The notes: generated by a model not told the origin, from the sequence alone. A stretch of 64,000 nucleotides of DNA from Erpobdella octoculata (GCA_963978895.1 OZ022243.1:5946182-6010181), one strand, 5' to 3'. Shown: positions 13,975 through 28,478, counted from the first letter of the stretch. Translations and numbers: made by a program.

Positions 13975-14217
13975 ATCCATCCATCCATCCATCCATCCAT
14001 CCATCCATCCATCCATCCATCCATCCATCCATCCATCCATCCATCCATCCATCCATCCATCCATCCATCCATCCATCCATCCATCCATCCATCCATCCAT
14101 CCATCCATCCATCCATCCATCCATCCATCCATCCATCCATCCATCCATCCATCCATCCATCCATCCATCCATCCATCCATCCATCCATCCATCCATCCAT
14201 CCATCCATCCATCCAAC
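13975..14217. repeat. (ATCC)n microsatellite, about 60 perfect units
   Basis: Essentially perfect ATCC array of about 243 bases, ending in CCGTCCGTCCGT variants. Long ORFs on both strands come from the repeat. Confidence 0.98.
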
Positions 14218-14539
14218 CACCCGTCCGTCCGTCGTTCATTCCATCTTATACAATAATCTCATCACATCGCATTTCATTCGAACTTTCAAAATGTCAATTT
14301 AATTAAAACTTTTATTTTAATATCCCCAGTCCACAAAATTTATTTATTTAATTTTTATTTACGACTATTATCTATTTTATTGTTTTATTTTTCAGTTTAA
14401 TTTCTTAAAATAAATATATTTATTTAAAATATATTTATTTATTTTAATTACCTTTCAATCTTTTCATCTAACTTGAAGTAATTCAATAAGTTCGTGTTAT
14501 CCTTTTAGCGAACTCAAACTCTTATCTGCCTGAACCTTA

Positions 14540-14840
<301 letters not shown>

Positions 14841-15047
14841 ACATCTTATTCCATGGCTTATTTGCACACATCTTCATACACCACCTTCGGTGCAACGCAT
14901 CACATCTGGCTCGCTTTTGAAATTTTGGTTGGATGATTTTTCAACTCTTTCAAAGAGAAAGGAAATCCAACTTGTGCTGAATTTCTCTCATATAAAGTAA
15001 TGACTAAGACGTGTTGGTCGCAGCTACCTAGTTGTATGAAGGTGTTT

Positions 15048-15310
15048 ATTAAATGAATGCTTGGGTGAATGGATAAATGAATGGTTGGGTGAATGGATAA
15101 ATACTGGTTGGATGAATGGATAAATGAATGGTTGGGTGAATGGTTAGGTGAATGGATAAATGAACAGTTGGGTTGAATGAATGAGTGGATAATTGAATTG
15201 TTGCGTTGAATGTTTGGGTGAATAGTTGAATAGATAGATGAATGAATAGTTGTTGTGGTTGGTTGGTTGGATGAATAAATGGATAAAGATAAATGGATGG
15301 CTGATCGATG
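15048..15310. repeat. Minisatellite, unit GAATGGATAAATGAATGGTT
   Basis: Diverged tandem copies of a 20-28 bp unit, GAATGGATAAATGAATGGTT plus GGGT; decays towards 15600. Confidence 0.85.
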
Positions 15311-15599
15311 TTTTCATAGAAGAAGTTGACAACTATATAATAATTGATGGATTGGTTGAAAAGATGAACATATTAATTATTTGTTGTTTATTGGTTGAAT
15401 TAATGAAAGCTCGTTCGCTCGCTAAATAGCAAATTAACTTATTAAATGAATTTTTGAATTATTGATTAGTTGTTTAAATTTTCGAATATTTAATTAGATT
15501 GATGAATAATTAACTGAATAAATGGATATCTAATTGAATTAATGAATAATTTTTTGAACTCATGAAGATTTTCATTCGTTAAAGGAATCAGTGGATAAT

Positions 15600-15920
15600 T
15601 TCAATGAATAAATAAATAAATAAATAATTATAATTATGTTAATAAATTTAAATGAATACAATTTTTTAATAAATTTAAATGAATATAATTTTTTAATAAA
15701 TTTAAATAAATATAATTCTGTTATATTTATATTAAATTAATAAATTTAAATAAATATGGTTCTGTTAATAAATTAAAATAAATATAATTCTGTTAATAAG
15801 TTTAAGCAAATATAATTCAGTTAATAAATGTAAACAAATACAATTCAGTTAATAAATTAAAATAAATATAATTCTGTTAATAAATTTAAATAAATATTAC
15901 TTTGTTAATAAAAACACAAA
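15600..15920. repeat. Minisatellite, about 30-bp AT-rich unit
   Basis: Ten or so diverged copies of TTAATAAATTTAAATAAATA followed by TAATTCTG. Confidence 0.85.
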
Positions 15921-16459
15921 CAACATTCATTAAATATATATTTTGAAACAAAGAGAAGGACGATTGAATGAATGATTGTACGCTGGGTGAATGGAGAAAT
16001 GAAAACGTAGATAGATATAAAACTAGATGGGAATGTGCAATGAAGAACTGAGTTTTCTAAACAAGTGAATTACGTTAACGCCTATGACGTAATAAGATGC
16101 GTTATATAATGTATATATTATATATATAATGTGTATATGTTTCATTTAATTCGTATACAATGTATTCGAGTGCACATGTTATAAGTGTGTGTGTTATTAT
16201 AGATGTGTATGAGTGAGTGTGCTGTGTACGTGTAAGGGAATTGAAACATGTTTATAACACGGTGTACGCCATCGTGTCTGTGTGTGTATGTGTGTATGCG
16301 TTCGACATAGGATAATTGCATTAGTCCAGTGAATGAGAAAAGTTTTGAGTGGATGTTTCTTATAGGCTAGCCGCTGAAGTTTCAGAACAAGTACATTTGC
16401 ATGGAAAGGGACTGCTATCTATCGTATGAGTCATTGCGCGAGGCCCTCAGACTGGAAGT

Positions 16460-16461
16460 TG

Positions 16462-16556
<95 letters not shown>

Positions 16557-16705
16557 GTGATGGTGATGATGATGATGATGATGATGATGATGTTGATGAT
16601 GGTGATGATGATGATGATGATGATTATGACGACGACGACGACGATGATGATGGTGATGATGATTGGGGTGGTGGTGATGGTGAGGATGGTAATGATGATG
16701 ATAAT
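16460..16705. repeat. (GAT)n trinucleotide array
   Basis: Nearly pure ATG/GAT array with GGT and GAC interruptions at the 3' end. The Met-rich and Ile-rich ORFs here are artefacts. Confidence 0.97.
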
Positions 16706-17194
16706 TTGTTTATTAACATAAAAAGATGATGATGCCAATATAATTTCTCAATGATATTATTTCTTTAAGTATTTTAATCAGGTGCCTGGTTAAAATGACT
16801 ATAAACTATTATAAAAAAAAGTCTTTTAAAAACCAATTAAATTAAACTCTTTAAGATGACAGGCTGACGGACGTAATTGAATGAAATTAAAAAAAAATAC
16901 TGCTTTTAACATATTTCAAAACAGACAGAAACGTTCATCTCCTTAGATTGGCTAGCGAATAAGATAAAAACTCAGTACTCATTATTATTTAAAAAAAAAT
17001 TGAAATAACAACTGAAAATTAAACATCGAAAGGAATAAATAGAAAATAAATGAACGAACACTTTATTTTTAATAAATTATTCAAAACCAGTCGGTCATTG
17101 AAAGTAATAAATAATTAAAAAATGTATATAATAAGCAGATTAAATTATTTAGGCAAATAAAACTTAAATAAATATATAAATCAATAATCAGTTA

Positions 17195-17440
<246 letters not shown>

Positions 17441-17754
17441 TAACGAAACTGACAAACTTTTAAGTTTTTCTTCTTCAATTTTATTTGCTGTCATTTAAAA
17501 GTTGTTGAAACTGAAAAACTTAAACCAAATAAACAGACGGCAACTAAAGAAATACTCAAAGAAATGTATTCATGCTAATTTCATTACAAATTTATAAAAT
17601 AAAAAACGTTTTCAATAATAAATTCGCCATAATTTGAAAGTTTTGATGAGATGATAATTTTGTATAACATATAAATTTCTCATAAATTACTTGTTGACTT
17701 GCTTCAAAGTACAAACGAAAAGCAACATCGACAACGCATAAACTGAAACTACAT

Positions 17755-17870
17755 TTGTGTGTGTTTAATGTGTGTGTGTAAGTGTGTATGTGAGTGAGAC
17801 GGAGAGAGACTGAAAGAGAGAGAAAGTGAGAGAGAAAGAGAGAAAGAGAGAGAGAAGATAAGGAAAGTAA
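17755..17870. repeat. GT-rich then GA-rich simple sequence
   Basis: TGTGTGTAAGTGTG passes into GAGAGAAAG repeats. Confidence 0.9.
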
Positions 17871-17969
17871 GAGTGATGTTCTTCCACGAACTTGCATTTG
17901 AGTTACAGAGCACGTCAAAACTTTTACAGCTGACGGGCTGTAGCGTTCAATTGAACGTTCTGGGTAACT

Positions 17970-18240
17970 ATAGTGTATGTTTGTATGTATGCGTATTTCT
18001 GCTAGTATATGTTTAAATGTATGCGTATATTTGTTAGTGTATATTTGTATGTATGCGTGTATTTCTTAGTGTACGTTTGTCTATACGCGTGTCTTTGTGT
18101 GTGGACCTGTTTTTATGTTTATATATGCTTGTTTGTATGTTTATCTGTTTGTCTGTATGTTTTAGTGTGTCTTTGTATCTGTTTGTACGATATTTGGATA
18201 CATATATGGTTGGTTTTTATATATATTTGTGCGTCCATGT
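17970..18240. repeat. Degenerate TGTATGT-rich tract
   Basis: Decayed repeats of GTATATTTGTATGTATGCGT. Open frames across it look like artefacts. Confidence 0.7.
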
Positions 18241-18831
18241 TTTTTCGTCTGTGAGTGCACGTGCAAGAACAACTGTTGTTTCCATGGTGATATCGCTAAA
18301 AAAATCTAAATGTATTCACTCATATTTATTGCCGGCATATTTAATATTTATATGGAACGAGATAAAATTGAAAAGAAGTAGAAGAATTACAGTCTGGTGA
18401 TGTTGATGCATACTGCCTGTAACGAAGATAGTAAGGCAGGCATATAAAAATAATTTAAAAAAAAAGTTATATTTCTAGTTGTAGGCTTAAATGTCTTTTT
18501 TTTCCATCAATATGTGTATTCGTATTTGTATGTGTGGGTTTTTGTGCTTGTATGTTTGCGTGTTAGGATAAAAAAGCACGATATAAACAAACCTCTCCAG
18601 AGAAAAAAAAGCAAAAGTTGAAGATAAAAAAAAAAAGATTTCAATTCCATCTCCATGGGCGATTCACGTGTTACAGAAAAACAACAATTTGGAATGGGGT
18701 CGATTGAAATATTTGCAGACGATGTAATAAAACCGTGTTATTTTGAAGTTAATATTTAAGTTAAAGGCTTTTTGGAGAGTTTCATGGATAATTATTTTTA
18801 ATTCAAAAAAATTCTGTGAAAAGTTTTCAAA

Positions 18832-18966
18832 TTTGAATAAAATGCCTTGTCATGAAGAGCTGAGCTTTGGTCTATATTTCAAATTTCAGCTAGATTTGAT
18901 GACGGTAAATTAGTTAATTTTAACCTTCAAGCAAGCAAGCAAGCAAGATTGGCGGTGAAGTTAATA
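18832..18966 (+). repeat. Dispersed repeat R2, copy 1
   Basis: Contains TTTCAAATTTCAGCTAGATT, a CAAGCAAGCAAGCAAG run and GGTGAAGTTAATATAAGGG. Related copies lie at 28900-29050 and 56820-56962, with a partial copy at 27575-27640. No ORF. Confidence 0.75.
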
Positions 18967-19450
18967 TAAGGGTCTAGCGGTGTTACCCAGCGTTGCCCGG
19001 AAATTTTAAAGGTTTTTCTATCGTTGGTCTCTCTCGCTCCCGTTTCCTTCCCCGCTTCCTTTCTCGCTCCTTCCCGGTCGCTTTCCCAATCCCGTTCGCT
19101 CTTCCGCTCCTTCACCCGCTCCTTTCTTTCCCACTAACTTCTCTTTGCCTATAAAACGTAAAATAGATTTGCTAAAAGCTGCTTGAAATCTTCAAACTTT
19201 GTTACTTAAACTTAATTCTAATTTGGTTACGCAATAACCTTTGATGTTCGTAAATATGCACTTTTGGCCTGGAAAGTTTTTGGTCATAAATAAATAAAAA
19301 AATACTCTATGAAATTCTATTCATTGAGATATACCTACATGCCAAAATTCGTTAAAATTGGTCCAGCGGTTTGGGTTTACATAGAACTTTCATAGAAGAC
19401 AGATGAAGAAACAAACGAACAAACAGACAAACAGTCATTTATATATGTAT
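18967..19450 (+). repeat. GC-rich dispersed element R3, near full-length copy
   Basis: Begins CTAGCGGTGTTACCCAGCGT/TGCCCGG, passes through a cytosine-rich strand of CGCTCCCGTTTCCTTCC and CGGTCGCTTTCCC units, and ends in AAATTGGTCCAGCGGTTTGG and a CATTTATATATGTATGTA tail. The head is the inverse of tails seen near 63120 and 63790, so it is probably a non-autonomous DNA element family. It abuts R2 directly. Confidence 0.7.
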
Positions 19451-20279
19451 GTACCTTTAAAAGTTGATTAAGAAAATAGGATTGTTTTGTCGTCAAATAA
19501 AATTTTGTGTTATTTCTAGCCATTCACACTATACTTCATTCCATTCGTTTCCATACCGTCCCAAACTTATTCCATATTATTCCATCTCATCCAATGTCGT
19601 TCCAACTCATCATTATAATAATCACTTATTTAAATTAAATGGGACAGAATCGACTTCAACATACTCAAAGTACGAACACATTGAAGAACGCAAAGAAGAA
19701 GAAAAAACAATCCGAGAATGTTTGACTTCTCATTCGCTTACTTGTCCAGTATTATGATTTTCTTTACACACACACTCTTTCTTTCTCCCTCTTTCTCTTT
19801 CTCTCCCTCTTTTTCTCCCCCTCCTTCTTGCTTGTTCTCATCTCTGAACTGGACATAGTGGGGATGGAAATGCTTTAAAGATTCGTGTCATGTCTCCAAG
19901 CTGGAATGCAGCGGATGTCTCGCGTGGTTTTCGTGAACATTTTCATTCTCGCCAAAGTCAATTAATAACTTTTTAATTTCGTTTTTCATATTTTTTTAGA
20001 AATTAAATTATCGCTCATCGACTTTAAAGTTTAATTATTTAATGAGAAAAATGTTAATGAAGAAATTTTGAGAAATCTTCTTTTCCCAAATGATAGACGA
20101 TAATTTCTGAAATAATTGAAATAAATTTGAATTTATAGAATTAATAAATAAATCCACTGAATCATATCTGGCACGTGTTCATTGTTGAATATTTTCCACG
20201 TTTCGGTGAGTAATTTAATTGTACTGTATTTTTTATATTTTTATTGTTTGAATGTTTGTTCGTTATCTTATTTCGTATG

Positions 20280-20400
20280 CTATTCGCCACCACCACCACC
20301 ACCACCGCCACTACCACCACCACCACCACCAGCACCACTAATAACCCCACTAACACCACCACTACCACCATCACTTCCACAACCACTATAACCATCATCG
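20280..20400. repeat. (CCA)n trinucleotide array
   Basis: CCACCACCA array with CTA and ACT variants. Confidence 0.95.
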
Positions 20401-20479
20401 ATCAATTATTTACTGATGTAAGTATACTAATAAATAGTGAACAGTTTATTTTGTGTAAATCCGTGACATTCAGGCCAGC

Positions 20480-20765
20480 TTTCTGTTTCATCATCATCTT
20501 ATAACACCACCAACATTTTCACACAAGCGCCTCAGTCAAATGTCATAATCACTCCCACTACCATCACGTCCATTGTTAATGCCACCTCAATCAATGTCAT
20601 AATCAACCCCACCACTATTTCAACCACTATTAATACTATCTCAATCGAGGTCATAATCATTCATACAACCATTTCAACCATTGTCATAACCATCAATTCA
20701 ATCAATGTCATAACCATCCCAACCAACATCACAACCATCATTTATAGTTATACCATCGACGACAA
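20480..20765. repeat. Degenerate minisatellite (CAATCAATGTCATAATCA)
   Basis: Repeated ATCAATGTCATAACCATC-type units with CCACCA spacers. Confidence 0.75.
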
Positions 20766-20871
20766 ATGTAAAGAATAAAATACAATGTGATCAACTGAAA
20801 TCTCAGGACGTTGAAGGCATTGTTGCTTGATTATCTTCCAACTCCCTCCAAACAGCTACATATAATTCCTA

Positions 20872-21118
20872 TAACAACAACTCAATAACCACTCCACTAC
20901 CAACAATTCGGTAACCACCCAACTACCAACCAATCAATAACCACCCAACTACCAGCAACTCAATAACTACAACAACTCAATAACCATCCAACTACCAGCA
21001 CCTCAGCAACTAACCAACTACCAACAACTCAATAACCACCCAGCTACCAACAACTCAATAACCACCCAATTACCAACAACTCAATAACCACCAACTTACG
21101 ACCAACTCAACAAAAACC
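20872..21118. repeat. Minisatellite, about 26-bp unit (AACTCAATAACCACCCAACT)
   Basis: Around nine copies of AACTCAATAACCACCCAACT plus ACCAAC, with length variants. It ends about 150 bases before the small membrane-protein ORF. Confidence 0.9.
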
Positions 21119-21273
21119 CACGATTTTACCTCTCACCGACCGTAGCCAATAGCAACTCATCCCTAACCACGAATCGCCCATAAGCCTTCCGTCAAAGTCA
21201 AGGTTCATCAAAGACTGGAGCGCATTAGTACTCTGACACGTCATTCCAGATTCAATACACCCCTGGAGCAGCC

Positions 21274-21480
21274 ATGCTTTTACCACCGGGCATCATCGTC
21301 CTGATAGTGATGGCTTCACTGTGCGTGGTCCTCGGCCTCATATATGCCTACATATACTACACGAGAATCAACCCGAAGACTCAAAGAAACCGCAAACGTC
21401 TCGACTCTCCGCAACCGGAAGAAGACAACCTTGTTCCGCTTCCTGCGTCCACGCATATATTTCTTTTCAGGAAAGCTTGA
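21274..21480 (+). CDS. Small single-pass membrane protein ORF, unrecognised
   Basis: ATG at 21274 sits in a good context (GCAGCCATGC) downstream of non-repetitive sequence. The 68-residue product has one strong hydrophobic segment, residues 5-28 (IIVLIVMASLCVVLGLIYAY), followed by a basic stop-transfer stretch (KTQRNRKR) and an acidic, Pro-rich tail. That is the layout of a type III or signal-anchored small integral membrane protein. The last residues (THIFLFRKA) run into sequence leading to a CT microsatellite and may be intronic, so this may be only a first coding exon. I do not recognise a family. Base composition (GC-richer than the neighbours) supports coding. Confidence 0.45.
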   Translation: MLLPPGIIVLIVMASLCVVLGLIYAYIYYTRINPKTQRNRKRLDSPQPEEDNLVPLPASTHIFLFRKA

Positions 21481-21524
21481 TTTGAAATTTACTTTTTTTC
21501 TTATTCTCAATATTTTTTTACCTC

Positions 21525-21625
21525 TCCTTCCTCTCTCTCTCTCTTTCTCTCTTTCTCTCTTTATTTCTCTTTCTCTCTTTCTTTCTCTTTCTCTTTCTCT
21601 TTCTCTCACACACACACACACACAT
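21525..21625. repeat. (CT)n-type then (CA)n microsatellite
   Basis: TCTCTCTTTCTC repeats ending in an ACACAC run. Confidence 0.95.
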
Positions 21626-22007
21626 CGACAACAACAATTAGCATAAATGATGTCTCATGTAAAGCATAAAAAGCAAAAAAAAAGAATACCCCCCACCATC
21701 GTGGAAGCACTCTTCAATCTTCCATCTAATTATTCCTACAGATTGTTGTTGTCATAGCGACGGAGCTGAGCGATGCTGAAGTTGCCTCGCATTGCAGCAC
21801 TTACTGAGTGGCCGCCAGGCTTTTATTTTCATATTCCACCCACAATATGTGAATTAATATTTTTACGTTCGCACTTAACCTTTGCTGTTGTTCTCACTTG
21901 TCGGTGTGCACGTTGTGATGCTGTGTGCCACGGTTTCCAACGACGCACCTACTCAAGTAGAAAGGCAACTAAATTTATTTTATGAACACGTTCGCTGATG
22001 AGGTAGC

Positions 22008-22500
<493 letters not shown>

Positions 22501-22509
22501 TTCATAATC

Positions 22510-25130
22510 CACATCCTCAAATGACTTTGAAGTTTTTTTATTTTATTAAGAGAATTCATTTTTGAGCTTGAAATAAAAATGTTCTAGATAACTGAATTTT
22601 TTATAGTTTCATTGAGTTTTCTTTAAAACTAAAATAAAAGTGAAAGTTTGCTGGGATAAAAAAAAAGTTATTGAGATAAGCAACTTTGCAGCATGTGGAA
22701 TATGGAATATCTTTGTACCTACTCGAGTAACTAACTACACGAGTTCCATTCATTTTCGATCTAGCGGACAAAAAAAACCACTTAACAACTTTTAATTATA
22801 TTTTTCATTGGGATTACTTTTTTTTTATAATTCAATAAAAATCGAAAACAGAAAATTGCTAAATAATTGTTCGAGTAAAAGGTATTTTCTTCGCAAGAGT
22901 TTTCTTGCAAACGGTTTTTTTAACCGAATAAAAACTTGCAATAAAATATTTTTACATCTTTATTATTTTGTTTACAACCAATAAAAGCAGACAGAGCACA
23001 TGACGTCAGAGAGTTGGGCGTGAACATTCTTCTACGTCCAGATGTTTCAACCCGAACCAGGTTCAGACATCAGACATAGGACAGACACACTGGAGACTTA
23101 CAACAGGAGACTTGCACGGTTCAAGGACCAGATTTTAATAATTATCTTTTTTTTTTAAATCTTACGTAAATATATTTTTTAGTGTCAAAAACTATTTGTC
23201 ACTAACATTTCAAAAAAGTTCACATTTTACTGTTTGGCTTAAACAGCCCTGGTTTTACCGCAGGCTCTAAATATATGTCCTGAAATCAGCCGTCCACAAG
23301 ACATGTTATAATGGCATCTACATGCAATTATATCTTGAGTATGAAATAAATTGCACAGAAGAAATGCGCACGATGTAAGTATGTAATTTTTTATATGAAA
23401 TCACGAGAAGATTATCTAAAGCATAAACATCAGACTTCAGTCACGTGACTATATGGAGCTCCACACACACCCCCCTCCCATCCAAGCAAGATGAATGAAC
23501 GTTTAACATATCACAGTCATTTCCATTGGTGTAAAAAATTGTGTTTGAATTACATTTAATACTTAAATTTTATTTAATTTTTTTAAATAGTTTATTATAT
23601 ATTTGTATGTTATTGAAGTTAAACGAACCATGTAATAATTTATGTTCCATGCATCTGTGACCCCATTTAACAACCTGTCTATAAACGACATGGTCCAGTA
23701 AAAAAAAAATTTTTTATTTATAAGACAGCGCAAGTTGTTTAATTAACATTAATAATTCTAAAGTTATTTAAAAGTTAAAAATAACTTTTCATTCCCTACC
23801 TCATAACCCTCCCATGGCAGGGTAATAACCTATCTTCGTAGGGTTTCCTCTCTTTAACCTTATCCTTTTCTGCAAGGTCACAAGATCAACGGCAAACGAA
23901 TTGATTTCTGCCAGCGTAAATTTCTCTTATTTGAAAATATTTCTTTCGCCCGGTTAATGTTATCAAAGATTTTTCATTCTTCATTTTTTCATGATGTAGG
24001 TATTATTTTCGATATTTTTTTCTGCCTGAAAAGCAAACTTGCATTTCTATGTTTTGATTATGAAAAGATATCAAAATTAGGCATTTTAAGTCTAAATTTA
24101 ATTTGATTTATTATTTTTTTATTTTCTGGAAATTTTTATCAATTGAAATTAATTCAAATAAAGAATATTTATTAATTTCTCAGTTGAATTTAATTTCAAT
24201 CATGTTTTTTTGTTGCTGTTGAGCTTTCTAATTTATCTTTTATTTTATATTGTTTAATTCTAGGGGGTATAATAAACAGTGGCGGATCTCCCTCCCTGGA
24301 TTCGTCCCTGTATATTTCAGGGGTTATATAAAATAAAAATCTTGTTTTCATTCAATAATAATTATTTTACAGAATTGAACTTTATAAGCAATTTCCGGTA
24401 TTATTTTTTTTTCTACGTCTGTTGAACTTTTTTGTTTGCAATACAATATTGTTTCTGTTGACTGAATTTATATTTTCCAATTATTTTTATTTATGGAAAG
24501 ATATCATTGTGTGGTTTTTTGCAAATTTTCCTTCACGTTAAAATATCAACCCAGTTTCGAGTTATAGATCTAGGAAGATAAATGTTTTGTTTAAAATGTA
24601 GAGAGTTCACGTTTTCAGCATTTTATACTATCGGAACTTTACTAAATATTAATTTTTTTAGAAAATTAATCAACCTTTTGCTTGTTAATAAACAATTATC
24701 TGTTTTCAACCGCTACAATATGAGTAAAAAATTGTTTACCAGGCTATGTCTTAAGTGAGGTTTTGTTTTCTTTTAAAGAAGTTTTTTATTATTTTGTATT
24801 ATCGATTCGTAATTTTGATGTTTCGGCCTCGTATTTCCTCAAAAAACAAACTTTTTAAAAATAAAAAAAAATAAAAACAAACAGACACACAACATTTTTC
24901 TCGCTGTATTGTCAAGAAACATTATTTCTCCTTCGGTATTGCCTTATTAGATGATCAATGTTTATTATTATTTTTTTTAATGCAATTTATCCCGAATGTG
25001 CGGTTATTTAAACCTTTAAAAGTATAGTATTTGAAGCATACCGAATGTTCAAACCCCGTCGACCTCGTGCTCTGATTGGATTAGCGCATAACCATTGTTC
25101 AGAGGGTGCCTGGAGTTGAAGCATGGAGTA
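22510..25130. other. AT-rich intergenic sequence, nothing recognised
   Basis: No ORF, RNA gene or clear repeat structure seen. A hAT-like terminus motif (CAGTGGCGGATC, 24280) occurs once without a matching partner nearby. Confidence 0.5.
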
Positions 25131-25502
25131 ATTGGCAATCAGGAAGGAGACGAACAGACTGCAAGGCTGGAGAAGTTGAAAAATTGGATCCGCCGCAAAG
25201 TCTCGTGTTGAAACTTCAAAGTTTTAAAAAATAAAATTTTCAAGCCCTGTAAAACCGTCTTCACCATTTTTTGCCTGAATGCGACACTCGATATTGTCGA
25301 TTTGTGGTTTTTCAACGCTCCATGAACGCAACAGACATTTGTGTCGTAGTTTATAATCCTTTCAATAAAGACCACAATAATTTCATTTTAACCAAGCAGC
25401 TCGTATTTTGCAGTTTTCTTGTTGTTGTTGTTGACAGCTATTTGTTTCTTTCGTTGTCTCACGTGTAACCAGCAAACCATGATAAAATGTTTTCACAACA
25501 GC

Positions 25503-25735
25503 TTGGGTAGACATGGTCACGTTTTATCACACAGGTAGGGTAGACATGGTCACCTTTTATCACACAGGTAGGGTAGACATGGTCACGTTTTATCACACAA
25601 GTAGGGTAGGCTTGGTCACGTTTTATCACACAAGTAGGGTAGGCATGGTCACGTTTTATCACACAAGTAGGGTAGACACGGTCACGTTTTATCACACAAG
25701 TAGGGTAGACATGGTCACGTTTTATCACAAAAAAA
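25503..25735. repeat. 33-bp minisatellite, seven copies
   Basis: Unit GTAGGGTAGACATGGTCACG plus TTTTATCACACAA, 33 bases with only point differences. The length is a multiple of three, so both strands stay open; coding is doubtful. Confidence 0.95.
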
Positions 25736-26099
25736 AGTGGGGCTGAAATAGTCGCGTTTTTTCACAACAGGTAAGATTGACAAGAAAAAGTTTTTGAAAT
25801 GCTTCAGGTGTTCAACACCAACAAAAGGTGTTGTTGATTGGCAGTTTTCGCAATCAGCTGAGATATATTACTAGGACTGAAATGTATCAATGGCTGATTG
25901 CCACACAATATACAGGAAATGAGCTTTTTTTTAAATTTAACACCCCTAAATTCATTAACTTTGAAATAAACCGGATATTACAACAATGGACCGGATACTT
26001 GAAAAATAAAATCTCGTGATGAAGAGATCAAAATGGAAATTTTTAAAAATACTATTTGTTCATATCAAGCAGGTCATTGAGCACAAACACACGAGAACA

Positions 26100-26458
26100 A
26101 CTTCACTGACCCACGTGCATGAAGTACAAACACATGTGCATGAAGTACAAATACATGTGCATGAAGTACAAATAAATGTGCATGAAGTACAAACACATGT
26201 GCATGAAGTACAAACACATGTGCATGAAGTACAAACACCTGTGCATGAAGTACAAACACGTGTGCATGAAGTACAAACACATGTGCATGAAGTACAAATA
26301 CATGTCCATGAAGTACAAATACATGTGCATGAAGTACAAACACATGTGCATGAAGTACAAACACTTGTGCATGAAGTACAAACACATGTGCATGAAGTAC
26401 AAACTCATGTACAGGAAGTAATAATAAATGTGCATGAAATAAAAACATGTGTTCAATA
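26100..26458. repeat. 21-bp minisatellite, about 16 copies
   Basis: Unit CATGAAGTACAAACACATGT plus G, with single-base variants (ACG, CTT, AAA). Open on both strands; the + frame gives repeated VHEVQTH heptads. No splice site or conserved flank was seen, so I treat it as a repeat. Confidence 0.95.
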
Positions 26459-26469
26459 AAATTACACAT

Positions 26470-27350
26470 CACAAGTTCAATCAATATGTTATCATGTTAT
26501 TTCGTTCTCAAAAAAATCATCTCAGGAACAGCAAAAGCTGACTAACAAACAAAAACAAATTGTAAAATTAGGAAAACAAATACGCAAAAATTACTTTATT
26601 TCCTATTCTGTTTCAAAATGGCTTTTTCCATGAAAACTGTAGAGAACTTCCGATTTGGTTTCTGCATTTTTTAAACAAGAAATAACGCGAAACTGCGCTC
26701 TGTCTTGCATCTCCATACGTGTACATTCTTTTTTCTCGTTTATATCTATATGTCTCTCTACCGTCTTTATCTCCATTTTTCTCTCTTTCTTTCCCAAATA
26801 AACGACCATTTCTCGGCGGGAAAAAATGTAGAAACCAATTAGACTCGATGAGATAAATCTGCTAGAATTTACGACGGTCTACATGCAACTGTGGCACAAT
26901 GTGTCTACAAAGAAAGCTTTGGGTTAAGAAAAACTGCATAAAAATGTCAATGCAATCAAAACTCGTGACAGTTTATCAAGGTTTGTTTATCATATCAAAA
27001 GACTCAAGTGAATTTTAACAATATTTCATAGTCAATAATTACAAATATGATAACTATTTCGATGTAAAATTTAATACAATCAGAAATTCACGAAAACGAG
27101 TCTGATATTTTTATTACAAACTTTTATGACGAATTTTTAAATGCTTTTATTAACTTTCACTTGTTCCGATGTCAGCGGTTGTCCATGAGATGTATCTCTG
27201 CGGAAGATTATTCTAAATTTCAACCCACTTAAAAAATTAAAGTTTCATTAACCTTAATTAAAATTAAAAAAACATAACACGGTGACGTTACAATAAAAGA
27301 ATTTAAAATATTGACCACAGTAGGTATTCTAAATACTTAATATGTAAAGT
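26470..27350. other. AT-rich intergenic sequence, nothing recognised
   Basis: No gene or repeat structure seen beyond short simple tracts. Confidence 0.5.
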
Positions 27351-27354
27351 ATGT

Positions 27355-27650
27355 GAGGATTGAAAATATAAGAAACTTTCAAATCAATGTGAAATAAACA
27401 AATATTTAATTATAATTTTTTAAAACTAAAAATTAAATATTGCTTTTTTTAATTAAACTAAAAATTGATGGTTCGTTTCTCTACATAAGATTTTTAATTT
27501 TTTTTTAATTTTTAAGGTTTTATTGATTTTATTCTACAATCAATTGGAACATTTAATAGAATGTAAAGTCTGCAGCAAAAAATAAACCTACTAAATTTCA
27601 ACTTGATTGGATAACGGGAAGTTAGTTTTTTGAGTGGTAAAGGGCCCCAA
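27355..27650 (+). repeat. Dispersed repeat R5/R2, copy a
   Basis: GAAAATATAAG..TTTCAAATCAATGTGAAATA and downstream AAATTTCAACTTGATTGGAT recur in the same order at 28725-29000. Confidence 0.7.
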
Positions 27651-27827
27651 CGCATAAGTGCAAAAGTATCAAAGAAAGAAATTCTTTTAATTCATTTGAC
27701 AAATTTTTCATTTTATTTATTTCCAAGTATATTGATATATTTTTTATAAGACATTCAACCAATATCTATGCATCGGCGGTTTAAAGGAAAATTGTATTAT
27801 GCAAATTAATTTTCCATTGTTTATGGC

Positions 27828-27935
27828 AAATTCATCGTGAAACAATTCATCGTGGACAATTCATCGTGAGACAATTAATCGTGAAGACAATTCATCGTGA
27901 GACAATTCATCGTGGAAACATTCATCGTAGGTAAT
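27828..27935. repeat. Short tandem repeat, unit about 15 bp (AATTCATCGTGAGAC)
   Basis: Seven or so copies of AATTCATCGTG with 3-6 base spacers (AGAC, AAAC, GAC). Confidence 0.9.
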
Positions 27936-28478
27936 CTTTCACAATGGATACTTTTGCACTTGCAATGTTACTAAAATAATTATTTATTTATTAAATTTAG
28001 ATTTTCTTTAGCGTTATCTTTGTAACTTTAAACTAATGAGAACCTTGGTGTGGAAAAGAATGAGTGTGGTGCTGAAATCGTGATTTTGTATAGACGTCAT
28101 AAAAGTGTCCAGTATCGTGGCGACAGGAACACTGCCTTGCCATAATGGCAAAAGGAAGCCAGTCACATAAACGTGATCTCGTAGAAAACGCAAAACTAAT
28201 ATTTTTTAAAACCTTTCTTGATTCATCGCAATTACGAACAAAAGTGTTATCCTATACGGTTTAAAATATTTTTATTAACAGTAGTACACTTCTTTTTTTT
28301 GAAAAAATTAAAAAAAGTTAAAATGGCACTTGCTTCCTTTTGCCTTGGGAATATTGCAACATAGCGTGTGTAAGCTTCAGTGGCAAAAGGAAGTATATTA
28401 AAGAGACTTAGTCTAGCCCGTTGTTATACAATTTTATTCTGTTCACTCATGACTGTTGTCAACTTCTGTTAGCGCTAC

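Noticed and set aside
13963..14302. HPSIHPSI / GWMDGWMD repeat ORFs
   Set aside because: Artefacts of (ATCC)n with no start context or flanking exon.
24279..24300. Second hAT terminus (CAGTGGCGGATC)
   Set aside because: No inverse partner or octamer duplication found within several kilobases.
25503..26458. CRISPR-like arrays
   Set aside because: Repeats are contiguous without unique spacers, and the genome is eukaryotic.
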